Below are positions 18,743-28,633 of a stretch of DNA of 54,806 nt, in pieces. The DNA is from Clostridium sp. (GTDB lineage Bacteria; Bacillota; Clostridia; Clostridiales; Clostridiaceae). The notes beneath the pieces are model-generated. The model ran no database searches. It saw only the letters and a list, made by a program, of their open reading frames with translations, and was not told where the DNA came from. Positions within the stretch are counted from its first letter, which is position 1; every line of letters begins with the position of its first letter. The stretch spans positions 1 through 54,806 of the forward strand of contig JARLHR010000132.1 in assembly GCA_031292145.1 (NCBI GenBank), given 5' to 3'. The translations under genes and the position numbers were made by a program.

Positions 18743-20272
18743 TCATCTAAAAATATCCTGTGTAAATTCATCTAAATCTACTTGAGTGTTTATTCCATTA
18801 ATAGTACCTTGATCTGTATATTGATGCCCTGCTCTAAGATTCCATATATTATTAGACGGCAAATTAAATACACTAGTATGGTAATTAGCTTCCCATAATG
18901 AATATTTAGCTAGTCTGTTATCTAAATTACTCATAAAATCTGAATATGTATATATACATATATCCATATTACTTATTTTTTTAAATTCATCTATAAATCT
19001 TAACGTATAATCCATAACATTAAATCCATCTGTTTCTACATCTAAAACTGGCTTTAAGTCACTTTGCTTATCTTTTATATTTTTATAAAAATTATCAGCT
19101 TGTGCTTCTGGAGAGCTTGTCCCAACTAGGAAATGATAGAAACCAGTCTTTAAACCTGCACTTTTAGCACCATTATAATCAATTCCTAAGTAATTATCTA
19201 CATAAGCTGACCCTTCAGTAGCTTTTATGTATACACATTGAATCCCAGAAGCTTTCACTTTTGTAAAATCTATATCTCCATCATAATGACTAATATCTAT
19301 ACCTTTAAATATGCCATTTGCTGCGGAACTAGAATTACTGTTTTCCATAGAACTATTTCCACTTGAAGAATTAGTATTAGTCATTGAACTACTGCTATTA
19401 TTACTCGTTGAATCTACTGCTGCTAATTTCTTACCATCAGAACCGATTTTATATCCATCTATTGTAGTGTCAGCACGCAATCTTCCTGTAGATGGATCTA
19501 AGTAATAAGAATCACTTCCTGAATTTACCCAACCTGTTGCCATGGCTCCACTATCTTTTAAATAGTACCAAGTCCCACTAAGATTAATCCATCCTTTAGC
19601 CATAGCGCCAGTATCATATAAATAATAACTAACTCCATTATCTACAATCCAGCCTGTTGACATGCTACCACTATTATTAAAGTAATACCAATTATTACTT
19701 AATTGTATCCAACCAGTTACCATTGCACCACTACTATAAAACATATAAGTCTTATTATCTATTTGATTAAGACCAGTTATCATAGCCCCTGAATCATTTA
19801 AAAAGTACCAAATATTATTTAATTGCTTCCAACCTGTATTCATAGCACCTGATTTATCCAAATAATACCACGTGCCATTATAATATAACCAACCAGTTGC
19901 CATCTTACCATCATCTTCTAAGTAATACCAATTGCTATCTGGTTTAATCCAACCACTTGCCCTTGTATTGTCTGATTTATAGTAATACCAATCTCCATTC
20001 TCTTTTTTCCAACCAATAGTTGAAGCTATATTTACATTGCTATTTTCAGTATTATTACCATTTTGAGTTATATTTTGAGAAATAACATTTAATGTATTTG
20101 GTTTATTTTCAGGTATCCCTGGATTTGGGGCTGAATTTAATGATTTAGTAACACCTTTATCTGATGTTATGTTTAAATCAGTAGTTGCAGCTTGTACACT
20201 TAATGCTTGACCAAAACTTAATACAATTGCAAAAGTTAGAACAAATGAGGTAAGTTTCTTCATAATATTCAA
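18743..20272 (-). CDS. Secreted choline-binding GH25 lysozyme (autolysin)
   Basis: Hydrolyses the MurNAc-GlcNAc bond of peptidoglycan at the cell surface. A signal peptide (KKLTSFVLTFAIVL...VQAA) is followed by a low-complexity stretch, about nine choline-binding repeats of the form GWxxxxxxWYYLxxxGxMxT, a Ser/Asn linker, and a C-terminal GH25 domain with GIDISHYDGDIDF, YIKATEGSAY and the catalytic-region LDVETD. Repeats before the catalytic domain is the reverse of phage Cpl-type lysozymes. I set the start at TTG 20272, 10 nt after AGGAG. ATG 20263 is further from the site, and ATG 20299 lies upstream of it and cannot use it. Confidence 0.87.
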   Translation of the reverse strand: MNIMKKLTSFVLTFAIVLSFGQALSVQAATTDLNITSDKGVTKSLNSAPNPGIPENKPNTLNVISQNITQNGNNTENSNVNIASTIGWKKENGDWYYYKSDNTRASGWIKPDSNWYYLEDDGKMATGWLYYNGTWYYLDKSGAMNTGWKQLNNIWYFLNDSGAMITGLNQIDNKTYMFYSSGAMVTGWIQLSNNWYYFNNSGSMSTGWIVDNGVSYYLYDTGAMAKGWINLSGTWYYLKDSGAMATGWVNSGSDSYYLDPSTGRLRADTTIDGYKIGSDGKKLAAVDSTSNNSSSSMTNTNSSSGNSSMENSNSSSAANGIFKGIDISHYDGDIDFTKVKASGIQCVYIKATEGSAYVDNYLGIDYNGAKSAGLKTGFYHFLVGTSSPEAQADNFYKNIKDKQSDLKPVLDVETDGFNVMDYTLRFIDEFKKISNMDICIYTYSDFMSNLDNRLAKYSLWEANYHTSVFNLPSNNIWNLRAGHQYTDQGTINGINTQVDLDEFTQDIFR

Positions 20273-20507
20273 ATGAATCAGTCTCCTTTTAATTTTCATT
20301 ATAGAGGCATGTTAACTTGTTGTCTTTCCTACACTCTTCGGTAAATTGAATTCATTTAAAATTATATAGTTATCTCCATTTGTAATCAATGATTATACTA
20401 TGGATATTAAGGAATATAATAGGCGTATAAATTATATTTTAAATTAAATATATTCTATTATCTTTGTGTTACTTACTTATTGTGAAAAAGTAAAATAACA
20501 ATATAAT

Positions 20508-20535
20508 AAAGCCATCCTTTTTGTGGATAGCTTTT
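20508..20535 (-). terminator. Terminator downstream of the broken sugar-binding gene
   Basis: AAAGCCATCC pairs with GGATAGCTTT around TTTTTGT, with one mismatch. On the minus strand it is followed by TTTATTATATTG. It closes the 330-bp gap below the lysozyme start; otherwise that gap holds R3 copy B and AT-rich DNA. Confidence 0.6.
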
Positions 20536-20576
20536 AGTTAATTTTAGCTTTTAAAATATTTCTTTAAATCCTTTAG

Positions 20577-20640
20577 GTTGCTTGTATTTGATAATTTTCT
20601 AGATCTCTGAGGTGATCGTTTGTAGTTTACTAATGACCTG
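20577..20640. repeat. R3 dispersed repeat, copy B (64 bp)
   Basis: Aligns with 15025-15088 at the same length and orientation. It overlaps the last codons of the broken sugar-binding protein gene, so the present C-terminus (AYKAGH) is partly encoded by the repeat. Confidence 0.5.
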
Positions 20641-21691
20641 CTTTATATGCATTATAAGGAAATGGAATTATAATTTCTCCATCAACCATTTTGTAGTTTG
20701 TATTTTCTAAAGGATTTAAATTATTAACCATGTTCATCCCAATAGTATAAAACATTTCAGCTTCTACCTTTGGATCTTGAATAATAGTTCCAGTCATAAA
20801 ACCTTTATCAATTAAATTTATTGCTTCTGGCAGTCCATCAATCCCAACAACTGCTACATTTTTTGATTTGTCTCCTGTATTATATCCATATTTTTGTAGT
20901 GCTTCAATGGCACCTACCGCCATAGCATCATTATTTGAAATTATTGCTTCAATCTTCCCATCATATTTTAAATACAAGTTATCCACCGATATTTTTGCTA
21001 AATCTTTTAACCAACCTGCATCTATCAGTGCAAGCTGCTCATTCTTTATTCCTGAATTATTAATTGTTTAAATAACATATTTAGTTCTATCAATTGCTTG
21101 CGGATCATCAGATTTACCTTCTAACAAAACATACTGTAGTATATCATCACCGTTATAATCAACATCATTCTTATCTCTATTCCATAAATCAACAAGGATT
21201 TCCCCCTCTGCAATACCAGCTTGCTTAGAATCTGGTGCTACAAAAGCAGCTTTACTATATAATTTAGAAACATTTGATACTACTTCTTGAGGTATATTCA
21301 TTAGAATTAAGGGAATGTTTTTGGGTTTAACACTATTAATAATATTTTCTACAGCATTTTCATTTTTGTCTGCTAAGTTCAATATAAGTAAATCAAATTT
21401 ACTTTTAAGGACAGAATCTAATATTTGATTTTCTATAGCCAGATTATTTTTTGAATCAAAGAAAGTGAATTTAATATTATTCTTACTGTCTTTTTCAATA
21501 TTTTCTAAGCTTTCTCTTAATCTTATCATATACGGATCATCAATTCTGTGAAATATTACTGCAACGTTAGCTATTTTATCATGAGAATTTATCCTTGAAT
21601 CAGCTAATATATTAGCTTGAATATTACTTGTTAATGTAAAAATAATTAACATAAACAGAATAAATGTAATTATTTTTCTTAATATTTTCAT
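20630..21691 (-). pseudogene. Galactose/glucose-type periplasmic-fold binding protein with one in-frame stop
   Basis: A single frame runs from ATG 21691 (GGTGGAGGG 7 nt upstream; an upstream ATG at 21706 overlaps the site) to TAG 20630, interrupted only by TAA at 21068-21070 after TKYVI. The signal peptide (ILRKIITFILFMLIIFTL) and an MglB-like fold are clear: VAVIFHRIDDPYMIRL, LLILNLADKNENAV and, after the stop, AIISNNDAMAVGAIEALQ and VAVVGIDGLPEA. Read through, it gives about 353 residues, the normal length. The stop sits where relatives usually have Lys or Arg, so AAA to TAA is likely. No permease or ATPase genes are adjacent. It is a recent pseudogene or a sequence error. Confidence 0.8.
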
Positions 21692-21805
21692 TATAATGCC
21701 CTCCACCTTAAATAATTATTTAAAATTATACATTTATACTAGCTTGCATATAAATATAAAATTTATTCTGAAACAATTATTTTAGAATGTATTTAAACAA
21801 AACTA

Positions 21806-21842
21806 AATCTGAGATTTTCTAAGTTTAAGAAAACCTCAGATT
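21806..21842 (-). terminator. Terminator of the two-component operon
   Basis: AATCTGAGATTTTCT pairs with AAGAAAACCTCAGATT. It is located about 125 nt after the histidine kinase stop. It shares its core sequence with the hairpin at 17886-17923. Confidence 0.55.
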
Positions 21843-21968
21843 CTTAAAAATCACGTTATTTATTCTAAGCGTACTCTATGGATAAATAAATCCAAAAATA
21901 CTATTGTTATGACAATCCCTGATATTTGTGTTCTAAAAAGTCTAACATCACCGAATTTATTTATCAAA

Positions 21969-23003
21969 TTATTTATATGGTAATTTTACGGTAAAGGTAG
22001 AACCTTTTTCGGATTTGCTCTGAACCTCTATTGTGCCACCACACAAATCTATAATTCTTTTTACTAGGGCCAATCCTAAGCCATTACCTTCAGAAGAGTG
22101 TGATTTATCCCCCTGATAAAATTTATCAAATATATGCTGTTGAACCTCTTCAGTCATACCGATACCGTTATCTGATATTACTGCTATAACCATATTCGAG
22201 GATTTTTTTAGAGCGCATGTAATAGTTCCGTTATCATGACTGAATTTTATTGCATTACTCAATAGATTTGCCCATGCTTGCATAAGCAATTCTTCATTTC
22301 CATAGAAAGTAATCGGATCTAAATCAATATCTAGGTCAATGTTTTTGCTACTCCATTTTTGCTCAAGAAGCAATAAAGATTGTCTAAGCTGCTCATCTAA
22401 TTTGAATTCGCTTTTTTCTATGATGAGTTCTTGATTTTCAAGTCTTGAAATTTGTAAAATGGCATTTACCAAACTAGATAGCCTTTTTGTATTGTTACGT
22501 ATTTTCTTAATATATTGTTTTTTTTCTGCATCTGTAAGATTATTATCATGTAGTAGCATTGCATATCCATCTATAGAAGCAAGAGGAGTTTTAAATTCAT
22601 GTGACACATTAGCAATAAAGTCACTACGAAAAGTTTCAATATTATTTAGTTCATTAACCATAATATTAAAATTGCGTGACATACTTTTGAATTCCTGTAA
22701 ATGATGCCTTTCAGCATCTAGTTTAATATTAAAGTTACCTTTACCGACTTCAGTTAGTGCTTCGCTGAATTTTACAAGTGGAGCTAATATTCTCTTACCT
22801 AAAAAAACTGAAATAGTAGTTCCTATAATCATACTAGCTGTGTACAATTGAAATATTGTCATTGGTAGATGACGATCTGAAAAAATACCTAAATGAAAGT
22901 AAATGGCTGTAATGGCAACAAGAATTATATGTGAAGCAAACATAATAAAAAATATAATTAACGAAAAAATAAATCCTAATTTTAAAGAATGATTTTTACT
23001 CAT
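21969..23003 (-). CDS. Two-component sensor histidine kinase (HAMP, HisKA, HATPase)
   Basis: 344 residues. Two membrane helices (11-33, 51-69) enclose a very short outside loop of under 20 residues, so the signal is likely sensed within the membrane. A HAMP segment (70-125), HisKA with phosphorylated His135 (SHEFKTPLAS) and an HATPase with NLLSNAIKFS, DNGIGM and GNGLGLALVKRI follow. Its start overlaps the regulator's end by 8 nt, so the two are co-translated, regulator first. The pair is divergent from the RND pump genes, which suggests that it controls efflux in response to membrane stress or antimicrobials; that link is inferred from position. Confidence 0.9.
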   Translation of the reverse strand: MSKNHSLKLGFIFSLIIFFIMFASHIILVAITAIYFHLGIFSDRHLPMTIFQLYTASMIIGTTISVFLGKRILAPLVKFSEALTEVGKGNFNIKLDAERHHLQEFKSMSRNFNIMVNELNNIETFRSDFIANVSHEFKTPLASIDGYAMLLHDNNLTDAEKKQYIKKIRNNTKRLSSLVNAILQISRLENQELIIEKSEFKLDEQLRQSLLLLEQKWSSKNIDLDIDLDPITFYGNEELLMQAWANLLSNAIKFSHDNGTITCALKKSSNMVIAVISDNGIGMTEEVQQHIFDKFYQGDKSHSSEGNGLGLALVKRIIDLCGGTIEVQSKSEKGSTFTVKLPYK

Positions 23004-23673
23004 GTTTTTTCACCACTTTATACCCCAGTCCTCTTACAGTTGAAATTTCAAAATCCGGATTATTCTTAAAACGATCACGTAAGCGATTGATATGTACATC
23101 GACTGTTCGAACATCCGTTTCTGAATTAATTCCCCAAATTTCATCCATAAGCTGCTGCCTTGTGAATATACGATTTGGATAAGAAACAAGCTTATATAAA
23201 ATGTAGAATTCTTTTTGTGGAAGTAATATTACCTCATTATTTTGATATACGCACAATGAATCATATTCTAATAAAGTTTCACCAACACATTGTTTTCTTT
23301 CATTAATTATTTGTGCCCTTCTAAGTAATGCTCCTACTCTTAGTACCATTTCATTGACATCAATTGGCTTAACCATATAATCATCAGTTCCAAGTAAAAA
23401 TCCGCGCTGCTTATCTTGAAAGCTTTCCTTGGATGTAATCATTAATATTGGAAGGGTAAGTAAAGCCTCTCTAATAGCTTTGACTAGTTCGAAACCATCC
23501 ATATTAGGCATCATAATATCAGAAATAATCAAGTCAATATATTCTTTATCTAAAACATCAAGTGCTTCAGCACCATCTTTTGCACTGGATGTTTTATAAC
23601 CATTTTTAGTTAAAACAGTGCAAAATAATTCATTTAATTCCTTATCATCTTCTACAATTAAAATATGAAACAT
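22996..23673 (-). CDS. OmpR/PhoB-family response regulator
   Basis: 225 residues. The receiver has VEDD (8-10), phospho-acceptor Asp52 (SDIMMPNMDG) and Lys102 (VKPI). The C-terminal winged helix contains LPQKEFYILYKLVSYPNRIFTRQQLMDEIWG and VDVHINRLRDR, typical of PhoB-type regulators. AGGAGG sits 7 nt before the ATG. First gene of a two-gene operon with the kinase. The upstream gap shared with the RND operon holds an R1 repeat, so the promoter of this operon must lie beyond the repeat or within it. Confidence 0.92.
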   Translation of the reverse strand: MFHILIVEDDKELNELFCTVLTKNGYKTSSAKDGAEALDVLDKEYIDLIISDIMMPNMDGFELVKAIREALLTLPILMITSKESFQDKQRGFLLGTDDYMVKPIDVNEMVLRVGALLRRAQIINERKQCVGETLLEYDSLCVYQNNEVILLPQKEFYILYKLVSYPNRIFTRQQLMDEIWGINSETDVRTVDVHINRLRDRFKNNPDFEISTVRGLGYKVVKKHE

Positions 23674-23737
23674 TGGGATACCTCCTAATTGATTAATAAT
23701 ATATATGTTATTGTTATGTTTTTAAAATTAACTCCAG

Positions 23738-23927
23738 TAAGTCACTAGCAATAAAATAACAGGTCAAAGATGCTATGAGATGTTCTTATATGTAGCATAG
23801 CTGCTCTTTTTTAATGTGTATATTTTGCTAGGGCTTACTCATAGCAAGCTATTAGTGAGACTTAGCGATGCAGTGTGATGCAAAATAAACTAGCATACTG
23901 ACTTATTATTTTTTTGATAGTGCCTAA
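23738..23927. repeat. R1 MITE-like repeat, 190-bp copy
   Basis: Left end TAAGTCACTAGCAATAAAATAAC..., right end ATTATTTTTTTGATAGTGCCTAA. The right half (from CTATTAGTGAGAC through GCGATGCAGTGTGATGC) aligns well with the copy in the glycine riboswitch, and the left part shares AAAATAACAGGTCAAAGATGC with its left end. It lies 65 bp upstream of the response regulator. The rest of the roughly 540-bp divergent gap (23928-24212) is AT-rich and must hold the pump promoter; GTTAAT/GTTAAC motifs near 24034-24064 might be regulator sites, but this is weak. Confidence 0.7.
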
Positions 23928-24212
23928 TATGATTACTACTTACTATAAGAAGATTTTAATACATAAACATATCAAATGTAAAATTAAAATTAAAATCTAT
24001 AAATAAACGGCAATTTGATAGCAGAGTTTAAATTGAGTTAATAATTCTATGTTAAGTTAACAATGGATTTCTTGGAAAGTGATGACATCTGGGAGCGATA
24101 CGAAATATTTAATTAGTCATTGAAAATTAGAAATATTGTTCTAAAATATAGAATAGGATTTCACATTATATATTATTGAATTATATTTATTGACAGATTA
24201 GGAGTGTGGAAG

Positions 24213-25439
24213 ATGAAAAACGTAAAAAAAATAGTAATATACGCTGTTATTGTTGTAGCAGTAATAGGTTGTGCTGTAATAGCTAAGACTAAGCAGTCAT
24301 CAGCTAATAAAAGTAAACCAACTACTGCAGCTGCTCCAAGCAAAACAACAGTTCAAGTACAGGAGGCAAAAACGGTAGAGAAAAACTCGGGTGATACATA
24401 TAAAGCTACTTTAGAAGCTTATCAGCAAGGTATTGTAAGTAGTAAAACATCATTAAAGGTTGTTTCTGTATCATTTGAAAATGGTCAGTATGTAAACACA
24501 GGAGATACATTAGTTACACTAGATGATCAAGACATAAGAAATAATATAAAAACTGCGCAAGCTCAATTGCAAACCTATGAAGATCAATTAAATTCAGCAC
24601 AGGTGGCTTTGGAAAAACTTCAAGTTAACTTGGATGATGCACAGCGTAATTATGATAGGCAAAAAACTCTTTTTGATAAAAAGGCTATAGCACAAACAGA
24701 TTTTGAGACTGCTGAAAAAACTTTAAATTCTGCTAAGGCTGATTATGATTCAGGAAATGCAAGCATTCAAACGGCTCAATCAAATATAGCATCAGAAAAT
24801 GTAAGCATATCAAATTTACAAGATACGTTAAGCAACACAATTATCAAGGCACCTATAAGCGGAGTTATAAGTAATAAAAGTGTAAATGTAGGCCAAATGG
24901 CAAATTCAGGGACATCGCTTGCGACAATTAATGATACATCATCTGTATATGCAACAATACAAGTGCCTCAAGATAAAATAAATGGAGTAAAAATAGGACA
25001 AACTGCTACAGTTGTAGTTGATGGAAATGATACAACATATAGTGGTACTGTACAGACTATGGATTTATCAGCAGATACTACGTCCAGAGTTTTTAATTGT
25101 AAGGTGAAATTAGACAATAGCGATAAATCATTATTACCAGGTGTGTATGCAAAAGTACAACTTGATAGTGCTGTAAAGACTGAAGTAATTACTATACCAG
25201 TCAATGCTTTGGTTGGAAATGAAGGAGATTATTATGTTTTTATAAATAATAATGGAACAGCTACAAAGACAAAGGTCACTATTGGAGAAACTGATGACAA
25301 TAACGTAGAAGTAACATCTGGCGTTAAAGATGGAGATCAAATAATTTGCTCAAATACGAGTACGCTTCAAGATGGTGATGCAGTAGATATAGTGACTAAT
25401 CAACAAGATAACAGCACTGAAGATTCGACATCTAAGTAG
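24213..25439 (+). CDS. RND-pump membrane fusion protein (HlyD/AcrA type)
   Basis: 408 residues from ATG 24213, 8 nt after AGGAG; an in-frame GTG at 24204 overlaps the site. The N-terminal hydrophobic segment ends in VIGC (Cys20), so it could be a lipoprotein. A biotinyl-lipoyl half-motif with SFENGQYVNTGDTLVTLDDQD is followed by a long alpha-helical hairpin (about 115-195), the second lipoyl half (IIKAPISGVISNKSVNVGQM) and beta-barrel domains. It links the inner pump to the outside of the cell. In Gram-positives such pairs work without an outer membrane channel. The gene ends 12 nt before the pump gene, forming one operon. Confidence 0.9.
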   Translation: MKNVKKIVIYAVIVVAVIGCAVIAKTKQSSANKSKPTTAAAPSKTTVQVQEAKTVEKNSGDTYKATLEAYQQGIVSSKTSLKVVSVSFENGQYVNTGDTLVTLDDQDIRNNIKTAQAQLQTYEDQLNSAQVALEKLQVNLDDAQRNYDRQKTLFDKKAIAQTDFETAEKTLNSAKADYDSGNASIQTAQSNIASENVSISNLQDTLSNTIIKAPISGVISNKSVNVGQMANSGTSLATINDTSSVYATIQVPQDKINGVKIGQTATVVVDGNDTTYSGTVQTMDLSADTTSRVFNCKVKLDNSDKSLLPGVYAKVQLDSAVKTEVITIPVNALVGNEGDYYVFINNNGTATKTKVTIGETDDNNVEVTSGVKDGDQIICSNTSTLQDGDAVDIVTNQQDNSTEDSTSK

Positions 25440-25451
25440 GAGGGACAACAG

Positions 25452-28400
25452 ATGAATATAGCAAATATTAGTATTAAAAGGCCAGTATTTATTTCAGTTT
25501 TAATGATTGCTATGGCTATTGTTGGAATGGTATGCTATCAAAAATTAGTAGTTAATGACATGCCAGATTCTGATCAAGCTACTGTTTCGGTTTCAATAAC
25601 AGAAACTGGTGCATCAGCAGAAGACATGGAAACAAATGTAACAAAACTAGTAGAAGATGCTGCTGGGCAAATTTCTGGAGTTGCACATATAACATCTACC
25701 ATAACAGAAGGTAGATCAAGAACTATGATACAATTTAACCTGGATGTAGATCCAGAAGAAGCGGCACAAAATGTCAGGGATAAGGTTTCAAGTATTAAAG
25801 GATTACCAACTGATATTGATACCCCAGTTATTTCTAAATTTGATACGTCAGCAGCATCTATCTTATCAATTGCTGTTTATGGGGTAGATGATAATAAGCA
25901 ATTATCTGATGTTGTTGATAATTTTGAAAAGAAGTTGTATACAGTACCAGATATTGGAGCAATAAATGTATCTGGTGAAGATACAAGGGAAATTCATATA
26001 AAATTAGATAATAGTAAGTTATTAAAGTATGGTCTTACAACAACTGATGTGGCAAATGCTTTTAAAAAGGATAATGTTGATGAATCAGGCGGGCAGATTA
26101 GTGATAAAGATCATCAGATTTCTATAAAAATAAGCAGTAAGATAAAAAAAGTAGATGACTTTAAGAATATTTTAATAGCTAATAAAAATGGTGCAGAAAT
26201 TAGAGTAAAGGATATTGCAGATGTTGAAGATGGAATTCAACAGGAAAGCAGTCTTGCGTATTATCAAGGAAAGCCGGCAATTGGTATTGATATAGTAAAA
26301 CAATCAGGTTCTAATACTGTTCAATTGGCCGATAATGTAAAGATACAATTAGAGCAATTTAAAAAGACTTTACCTAAGAATATAAATTTTGAAATTGTTA
26401 GTGATGATTCAACATCAATAAAAAGTACAGAAGATAGTGTTTTAGAAACCATCAGAGATGGGTGTATATTGGCTGTTATTATTGTATTCTTATTTTTGAA
26501 TGAATGGGAAAGTACTCTTATAAGTGCATCTTCTCTTCCAATTTCAATTATAACTACTTTTATTTGTATGAAAGAAAGAAATTTTTCACTAGACACAATG
26601 TCTTTAATGGCATTATCAATAGCAGTAGGACTTTTAATTGATGATGCTATAGTTGTTATAGAAAATATTGTACGGCATCTGCATATGGGAAAATCTCCAA
26701 AGCAAGCAGCTAGAGATGCTACTTCTGAAATTGGATTTGCAGTAATAGCCACAACTTCGGCTGTTATTTCGGTATTTTTACCTGTGTCCATGGTAACAGG
26801 AGCAATTGGAAGGTACTTCTTTGAATTTGGTCTTACAGTTGTTTTCAGTATGGCAGTTTCATTGTTTGTATCCTTTACTCTTGTACCTATGATGTCATCA
26901 AAAATGCTTAGAGCAGGAAAGAAAACAAGCAAAACATTTATTGGTAAATTCTTTAATTGGTTTAATAAAAAATTTGATAGTTTAGCTGAAAAATATTCAA
27001 AACTCTTGGGTATTGCTCTTCATAAAAAATTAATAATTTTAATTGCATCAGGAGTTTTGTTTGCAAGCAGTATTAGTCTTATTTCTACACTGGGATTCAC
27101 TATGATGCCTTCAACTGATAATAATCAGTTAAATGTTAGTGCTAATTTTGATTCGGGTATAACTTTAGAAAATGCAGGAGAAAAAACTAAGCAAATAGAA
27201 GGTATACTTAAGAAATTTCCAGAAGTACAAGGATTATATACTACGGTATCAAATAGCAGTGCGTCAATTAAAGTTGAATTAGTAGATAAAGGACAACGTA
27301 AGGATAACTCAAGAGATTTAGCCAAAAATTTAAGTAAAAAGTTACAAGGAATTCCTGGAACACAAATAACAGCATCAGCTTCATCCATGGCAGGTGGTGG
27401 AAGAGGATCAAAAGATGCAACCTTTGTACTTGTTGGTGGGAATAGAGACGAGCTTCAAAAGTTTGCACAAAAAATAGAAGATGACTTACTTAAGAATCCT
27501 AATATAAGAGACGTTGGTACTGATGCTAAAACTGGTCTGCCAGAAATGACTTTGGATGTTGATCGTGATAAAGCAGCTGATTTGGGAGTCAGCAGTTCAG
27601 ATGTTGCTAATACATTAAATACATTATTTAATGGTACAACTGTAAGTAAATATGATGATGGAACAAATATGGATAATGTCGTACTATATTTACAAGATGA
27701 TCAGCGTCAAAGTCTTGATGAACTTAATAAAGTTTATGTTTCTGGCACTAATAGTAGTATGATTCCGTTATCAGAAGTAACTAATAAAGTTTTAGGATCA
27801 GCTCCAGCACAATTGAGTAGATATGATAGAATGGCAGAAATTCAGATTTCTTGTAATGTTTCAGGTGGAGCAGCAGGTACTTTTATGAATTCTTATTTGA
27901 AACAAATTCAAACTCAAATGAATATGCCTCAAGGAATTTCAGTATCTTTAGGAGGAAATTCTGGAACTTTAAATAACAGTCTTGGCAGTTTACAGCAAGC
28001 AGTAGCAATGGCAGTTATATTCTTGTATTTAGTTATGTCAGCACAGTTTGAAAGCTTCATTGATCCTATATCTATATTGTTCTCATTGCCACTTGCAATG
28101 ATTGGTGCTGTTTTAGGATTATATGTTTTCAAAACTCAATTAAGTATGATGTCCATAATAGGAATTATAATGCTTATGGGATTAGTTGCTAAAAATGGAA
28201 TCTTGCTTATTGATGCTGCAAAACAAAGAATCGAACAAGGTATGGTGAGAGAGGAAGCTATCAAGCAAGCTGGATTAGTGAGATTACGTCCAATAGTTAT
28301 GACTACTTTAGCTATGATATTTGGTATGATTCCTTTAGCAGTATCTCAAGGGATGGGTTCTGAAATGCGTGCACCAATGGCACAAGCAGTAATTGGAGGA

Positions 28401-28538
28401 TTAATTACGTCTACAATTTTAACCTTATTTGTAGTACCAATTATGTATACAGTGCTTGATGATTTGAAAAAAGGATTTAGAAAAGTTTTCTTTAAAAAGT
28501 CATCAAATATTGAAGTAGATTCAAATCAAAGTTTATAG
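25452..28538 (+). CDS. RND-family efflux pump (AcrB/HAE1-like)
   Basis: 1028 residues, the full length of an RND transporter. It has the expected twelve membrane helices: one at 9-29, a block at about 330-540 with GLLIDDAIVVIENIVRHLHMG (the Asp pair of the proton relay in helix 4), and a second block from about 855 with LIMLMGLVAKNGILLIDAAKQ and MTTLAMIFGMIPLAVSQGMGSEMRAPMA. Two large extracytoplasmic porter loops lie between. It exports lipophilic or toxic compounds with proton antiport. AGGAGGG precedes the ATG. Probably regulated by the divergent two-component system. RND pumps are less usual in clostridia than ABC or MATE exporters but do occur. Confidence 0.93.
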   Translation: MNIANISIKRPVFISVLMIAMAIVGMVCYQKLVVNDMPDSDQATVSVSITETGASAEDMETNVTKLVEDAAGQISGVAHITSTITEGRSRTMIQFNLDVDPEEAAQNVRDKVSSIKGLPTDIDTPVISKFDTSAASILSIAVYGVDDNKQLSDVVDNFEKKLYTVPDIGAINVSGEDTREIHIKLDNSKLLKYGLTTTDVANAFKKDNVDESGGQISDKDHQISIKISSKIKKVDDFKNILIANKNGAEIRVKDIADVEDGIQQESSLAYYQGKPAIGIDIVKQSGSNTVQLADNVKIQLEQFKKTLPKNINFEIVSDDSTSIKSTEDSVLETIRDGCILAVIIVFLFLNEWESTLISASSLPISIITTFICMKERNFSLDTMSLMALSIAVGLLIDDAIVVIENIVRHLHMGKSPKQAARDATSEIGFAVIATTSAVISVFLPVSMVTGAIGRYFFEFGLTVVFSMAVSLFVSFTLVPMMSSKMLRAGKKTSKTFIGKFFNWFNKKFDSLAEKYSKLLGIALHKKLIILIASGVLFASSISLISTLGFTMMPSTDNNQLNVSANFDSGITLENAGEKTKQIEGILKKFPEVQGLYTTVSNSSASIKVELVDKGQRKDNSRDLAKNLSKKLQGIPGTQITASASSMAGGGRGSKDATFVLVGGNRDELQKFAQKIEDDLLKNPNIRDVGTDAKTGLPEMTLDVDRDKAADLGVSSSDVANTLNTLFNGTTVSKYDDGTNMDNVVLYLQDDQRQSLDELNKVYVSGTNSSMIPLSEVTNKVLGSAPAQLSRYDRMAEIQISCNVSGGAAGTFMNSYLKQIQTQMNMPQGISVSLGGNSGTLNNSLGSLQQAVAMAVIFLYLVMSAQFESFIDPISILFSLPLAMIGAVLGLYVFKTQLSMMSIIGIIMLMGLVAKNGILLIDAAKQRIEQGMVREEAIKQAGLVRLRPIVMTTLAMIFGMIPLAVSQGMGSEMRAPMAQAVIGGLITSTILTLFVVPIMYTVLDDLKKGFRKVFFKKSSNIEVDSNQSL

Positions 28539-28552
28539 AACTTATGAAAATT

Positions 28553-28591
28553 AAAGGGGCTATTTAAAATTAAATTTTAAATAGCCCCTTT
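28553..28591. terminator. Bidirectional terminator between RND pump and STAS genes
   Basis: AAAGGGGCTATTTAAAATT pairs perfectly with AATTTTAAATAGCCCCTTT, an almost loopless 19-bp palindrome. It begins 15 nt after the pump stop and 40 nt beyond the end of the converging STAS gene. Confidence 0.8.
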
Positions 28592-28633
28592 AAATGCATA
28601 TTTCAACTAATATTGAATGTGCCTAATTACTTT

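Noticed and set aside
26321-26932. 203-codon minus-strand frame inside the RND pump gene
   Set aside because: Antisense of a conserved transporter core; composition reflects the opposite strand.
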